Assembly: GCF_044923475.1 (NCBI RefSeq)
Contig: NZ_CP137338.1
Coordinates: forward strand, 2,666,001 to 2,730,000
From: JAAURS01 sp044923475
Lineage (GTDB): Bacteria; Cyanobacteriota; Cyanobacteriia; Thermosynechococcales; Thermosynechococcaceae
Direction of reading: 5' to 3'
Length of the DNA: 64,000 nucleotides
Both the position numbers and the translations under genes were made by a program. The notes beneath the pieces are model-generated. The model was not told the DNA's origin and did no database searches. It saw only the letters and a list, made by a program, of their open reading frames with translations. Each line of letters begins with the position of its first letter. The first letter of the stretch is position 1. Shown here piece after piece: positions 61,508 to 64,000 of this stretch.

Positions 61508-61697
61508 GGGGGTCGTTGCGCAAGATCGGCGATAAATTGTGTCTGCTTCTATTCTATGACTGAGTCTAGACCTGGATATGCTAAATGAGTGGAAAGACCG
61601 AACCGATCGAAATTGCGAGCGACCGATCGCCTCGCGTGTCTCGGTTGCGGTCGACGGACTCGCACCCCTATTTCAGGACTCAATCGCGGACTCGATT

Positions 61698-62393
61698 ATG
61701 GATGCTAAATCGTCTCGCTCGGAATCCCTCAAAAGTTGCATGGAAGCGGTAGGCATTCCTAGCTTTCGATCGCTGGCCCAGCACAGCGGCGTTTCTCGCA
61801 GGCAAGTGGATTGGCTGCGGCAGGGAGAGGTTCAAAAGTTGTCAGTGCAAAGCGCGTTGCAGCTCGCTGAAACGCTCGACCTTTCTTTTTCAGAATTGCT
61901 GCATCTATTTGGAACGAACGCGCCCGTTTCTTTAGAGCGGGGGTCAGCAGCGAATCCGACGGTTGCCCCGGATCTCCCAGAAATGGCGTTGCCGACCGAT
62001 CGCCACCAGAGCCAACTAGAATTAGAAAATATGCGATCGCATCTCCTAGAAACCTTTCAGGCTGAGGTGCTCGGTATATTAGAATCGCTGATTTTGCAAT
62101 GGCCGACTGCAGCCTATACCGCTCGTCAAAATCCCACAATTTCTGCCGCGAAGTTGATTCCGCTCGCAAAACCGATCGAGCAATTGCTCCAAGCATGGGA
62201 GATAGAAGCGATCGCCGCAGTCGGGCAAATCGTCAACTACGATCCCACCGTTCATCAATGGATTGGGGATGCGACCCCTCCAGCGTTAGGCCAGCCCGTC
62301 CAAGTGAGCCACATCGGCTACCGTCAAAGAGAACGTCTGCTCTACCGCGCAAAGGTGCGCGCCCCAAAACCTGAAGTCGTCCCATCAACCTAG
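61698..62393 (+). CDS. HTH-domain protein with GrpE-like C-terminal region
   Basis: About 231 residues from the ATG giving MDAKSSRSESLKSCMEAVGI. An XRE-type HTH is at ~20-75 (FRSLAQHSGVSRRQVDWLRQ, SVQSALQLAETLDLSF). After an acidic linker, LLETFQAEVLGILESLILQW and VNYDPTVHQWIGD with GYRQRERLLYRAKVR resemble GrpE-type ends (DP..H). Cyanobacterial relatives are often labelled GrpE. An upstream ATG (61578) opens a longer, unlike N-terminus. Regulator or cochaperone role unproven. Confidence 0.68.
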   Translation: MDAKSSRSESLKSCMEAVGIPSFRSLAQHSGVSRRQVDWLRQGEVQKLSVQSALQLAETLDLSFSELLHLFGTNAPVSLERGSAANPTVAPDLPEMALPTDRHQSQLELENMRSHLLETFQAEVLGILESLILQWPTAAYTARQNPTISAAKLIPLAKPIEQLLQAWEIEAIAAVGQIVNYDPTVHQWIGDATPPALGQPVQVSHIGYRQRERLLYRAKVRAPKPEVVPST

Positions 62394-62419
62394 GCTCAGT
62401 CTGGGCTCGGAGCATAGCA

Positions 62420-64000
62420 ATGCGATCGCCTGCATCTTCTTGGCAACTCAAACCGCAGCACAGTCCGCCAGATTGGCTGGTGGACCTGTTGAAAACTCGC
62501 CTCCCCCACAGTGACGGACGTTTCGTCGCCCAGCTGCTCTGGCAGCGGGGGGTAACGGATCCCGAATCCGTCCTCGCCTTTTTGGATGCCGATACGTACC
62601 GACCGACCTCGCCTTGGGCCTTCGGTCCCGAGATGGAGCAGGCGATCGCGCGGCTGGGTCGAGCGCGCGATCGCCAAGAAACGGTGTTCGTCTGGGGCGA
62701 CTTCGACGCCGATGGCATCACGGCCACGGCAGTCCTGTGGGAAGGACTGGGCCAGTTTTTTCAGCAAGATCGAACGCTGCACTACTTCATTCCCAATCGC
62801 CTCAAGGAATCCCACGGACTGTCGGTTGCGGGACTCGAGGCGATCGCCGCCCGAGGCGCTCAGCTCGTCGTCACCTGCGATACGGGGAGTTCCGACTTTG
62901 CCGAAATCGATCGCGCTCGGCAATTGGGCTTAGACCTCATCATCACAGACCACCACACCCTGCCCAAAAACCGCCCGCCCGTCGCCGCGTTTCTCAATTC
63001 CCGCACTTTTCCCTCGGGGCACCCGCTGGCCCACCTATCCGGCGTGGCCGTCGCCTACAAACTGGTAGAGGCGCTTTACGACGCGCTGCCCCAAGTGCCC
63101 CACGCCCCCCTGGAAGACTTACTAGACCTCGTTGCCATCGGGCTGATTGCCGATCTCGTCCAACTGACGGGAGACTGTCGCTACCTAGCCCAGAAAGGAC
63201 TGATGCGCCTCAAACAACAGCTTCACAACCCCACGCGCCCCGGCGTGGCAAAACTGTTGGAGCTGTGCCGGCGGACGGGCGATCGCCCTTCGGATATCGC
63301 CTTTGGTCTGGGGCCGCGCATTAACGCCATCAGCCGGATCCACGGCGACGCTCGCGAAGGAGTAGAGCTATTGACGAGCCGCGATTCGGCCAGAGCGTCG
63401 GTGTTGGCAGAATCTGCCGAAGTCACGAATCTTTGCCGCAAGGAAGTCCAGCAGCGCGTCACCCGCGAAGCAGAAGCGCAGATCGCGCAGCTCGATCTAG
63501 AAGCCAATGCCGTCATCGTACTGAGCGATCCGCAATGGCCCGCAGGCGTTTTGGGTTTAGTGGCCAGCCAACTGGCTCAAACCTACGGACGTCCGGCAAT
63601 CTTGCTCAGCGCAGCCGAATCTTCCGCAGATGGCTCCCGCCCGCTGCTGAGAGGGTCCGCCCGCTCCGTACGAGGCATCGACCTTTACGGTTTGCTCCAG
63701 CAGCAGGCCCACCTCCTCGATCGGTTTGGCGGCCATCCCTTTGCCGCTGGATTGAGCTTGCCGCCAGAGAATTTGCCCCTATTTACGGCATCCATCCACC
63801 AATACTTTCGCCAAACGATCGGAGAGTGGACTCCCGCAGCCTTAGACGTCGACCTAGAAGTTACCCTCGCCGACGTCGTGCGGGATGGAGGGGCGAGCTT
63901 ATTTCGCGAACTCCAGCAACTCGAACCTTACGGGATGGGCAATCCCGCACCCCAGCTTTTAATCCGCAACGCTTGGCTGGAGCGACGGCGCGGATCTTGG
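62420..64000 (+). CDS. recJ: Single-stranded-DNA exonuclease RecJ (partial, cut by window end)
   Basis: 527 codons are visible, open to the last base. DHH-family 5'-3' exonuclease for recombination and mismatch repair. FVWGDFDADGITATAVL (motif I), VVTCDTGSSD, LIITDHHTL (DHH motif III), LDLVAIGLIADLVQLTGDCR (motif IV), FGLGPRINAISRIHG, then the DHHA1 part WPAGVLGLVASQLAQ and DRFGGHPFAAGLSL. Start ATG is preceded by AGCATAGCA with no strong SD. Confidence 0.93.
   Translation, partial: MRSPASSWQLKPQHSPPDWLVDLLKTRLPHSDGRFVAQLLWQRGVTDPESVLAFLDADTYRPTSPWAFGPEMEQAIARLGRARDRQETVFVWGDFDADGITATAVLWEGLGQFFQQDRTLHYFIPNRLKESHGLSVAGLEAIAARGAQLVVTCDTGSSDFAEIDRARQLGLDLIITDHHTLPKNRPPVAAFLNSRTFPSGHPLAHLSGVAVAYKLVEALYDALPQVPHAPLEDLLDLVAIGLIADLVQLTGDCRYLAQKGLMRLKQQLHNPTRPGVAKLLELCRRTGDRPSDIAFGLGPRINAISRIHGDAREGVELLTSRDSARASVLAESAEVTNLCRKEVQQRVTREAEAQIAQLDLEANAVIVLSDPQWPAGVLGLVASQLAQTYGRPAILLSAAESSADGSRPLLRGSARSVRGIDLYGLLQQQAHLLDRFGGHPFAAGLSLPPENLPLFTASIHQYFRQTIGEWTPAALDVDLEVTLADVVRDGGASLFRELQQLEPYGMGNPAPQLLIRNAWLERRRGSW

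Noticed and set aside
62614..63324. 236-codon ORF inside recJ
   Set aside because: Arg/Pro-rich frame shadow; RecJ motifs I, III and IV are in the other frame, which is open to the window end.

Overview
The window reads as a cyanobacterial chromosome. The octamer GCGATCGC (HIP1) recurs in and between genes. Many genes belong to families known mainly from cyanobacteria: a diflavin flavoprotein tail, DUF1816, DUF1825, DUF1830, a CCB-type cytochrome-assembly protein, a SigC-like sigma factor, SmtA/SmtB and CoaR/CoaT. I cannot name the species.

Layout. 1-5.2 kb is housekeeping: flavoprotein end, DUF212 protein, crtE, folD, cytosine-deaminase-like gene, tRNA-Gly(CCC), a 25-residue membrane peptide, DUF1816 and a flippase-like membrane protein. 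5.4-7.6 kb is a decayed IS1-family element carrying a second IS inside its transposase gene. 8.2-9.7 kb starts the zinc block: zur, divergent from a frameshifted zinc-independent hemB, with a perfect palindromic Zur-type box between them. 9.7-28.7 kb is an accessory island full of toxin-antitoxin pairs, Rpn-type genes, short interspersed repeats, four SRAP (YedK/HMCES) gene fragments and three complete ISs that each split a gene. Its main cargo is a three-gene operon (radical SAM, about 130-residue protein, 1430-residue Avs-like STAND NTPase with a PD-(D/E)XK N-terminus), now broken by a frameshift and an IS. 28.8-38.1 kb is the metal-homeostasis block: smtA-smtB, znuB, a znuC remnant, znuA, coaR/coaT, and DUF1830-cobW-folE-cobW. 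38.3-64 kb is mostly core: cysteine desulfurase, a class IV aminotransferase, an MBL-fold protein, a GGDEF/EAL protein, an ABC ATPase, a TPR/coiled-coil protein, sigma factor, CBS protein, chorismate mutase, sppA, an Hsp70 relative, a pentapeptide protein, a MazEF pair, an Rpn-type gene, ilvA, an HTH/GrpE-like protein and recJ (cut by the window end).

How it works together. The zinc genes form a coherent programme. Zur-type boxes precede hemB/zur, znuA and DUF1830-cobW-folE-cobW. Their products would import zinc, hand it to FolE, or replace a zinc enzyme by a zinc-independent one when zinc is short. SmtA/SmtB buffer excess zinc and CoaR/CoaT export cobalt. Two pieces look broken: hemB is frameshifted and znuC is reduced to its last ~37 codons.

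The island looks like a decaying defence/addiction island. A diverged partial copy of smtB at its left edge and the intact smtB at its right edge lie in the same orientation. At four sites the pre-insertion gene can be reconstructed by removing an IS and one target duplication: an IS1 transposase, a MazF-type toxin, the STAND ATPase and an SRAP gene.
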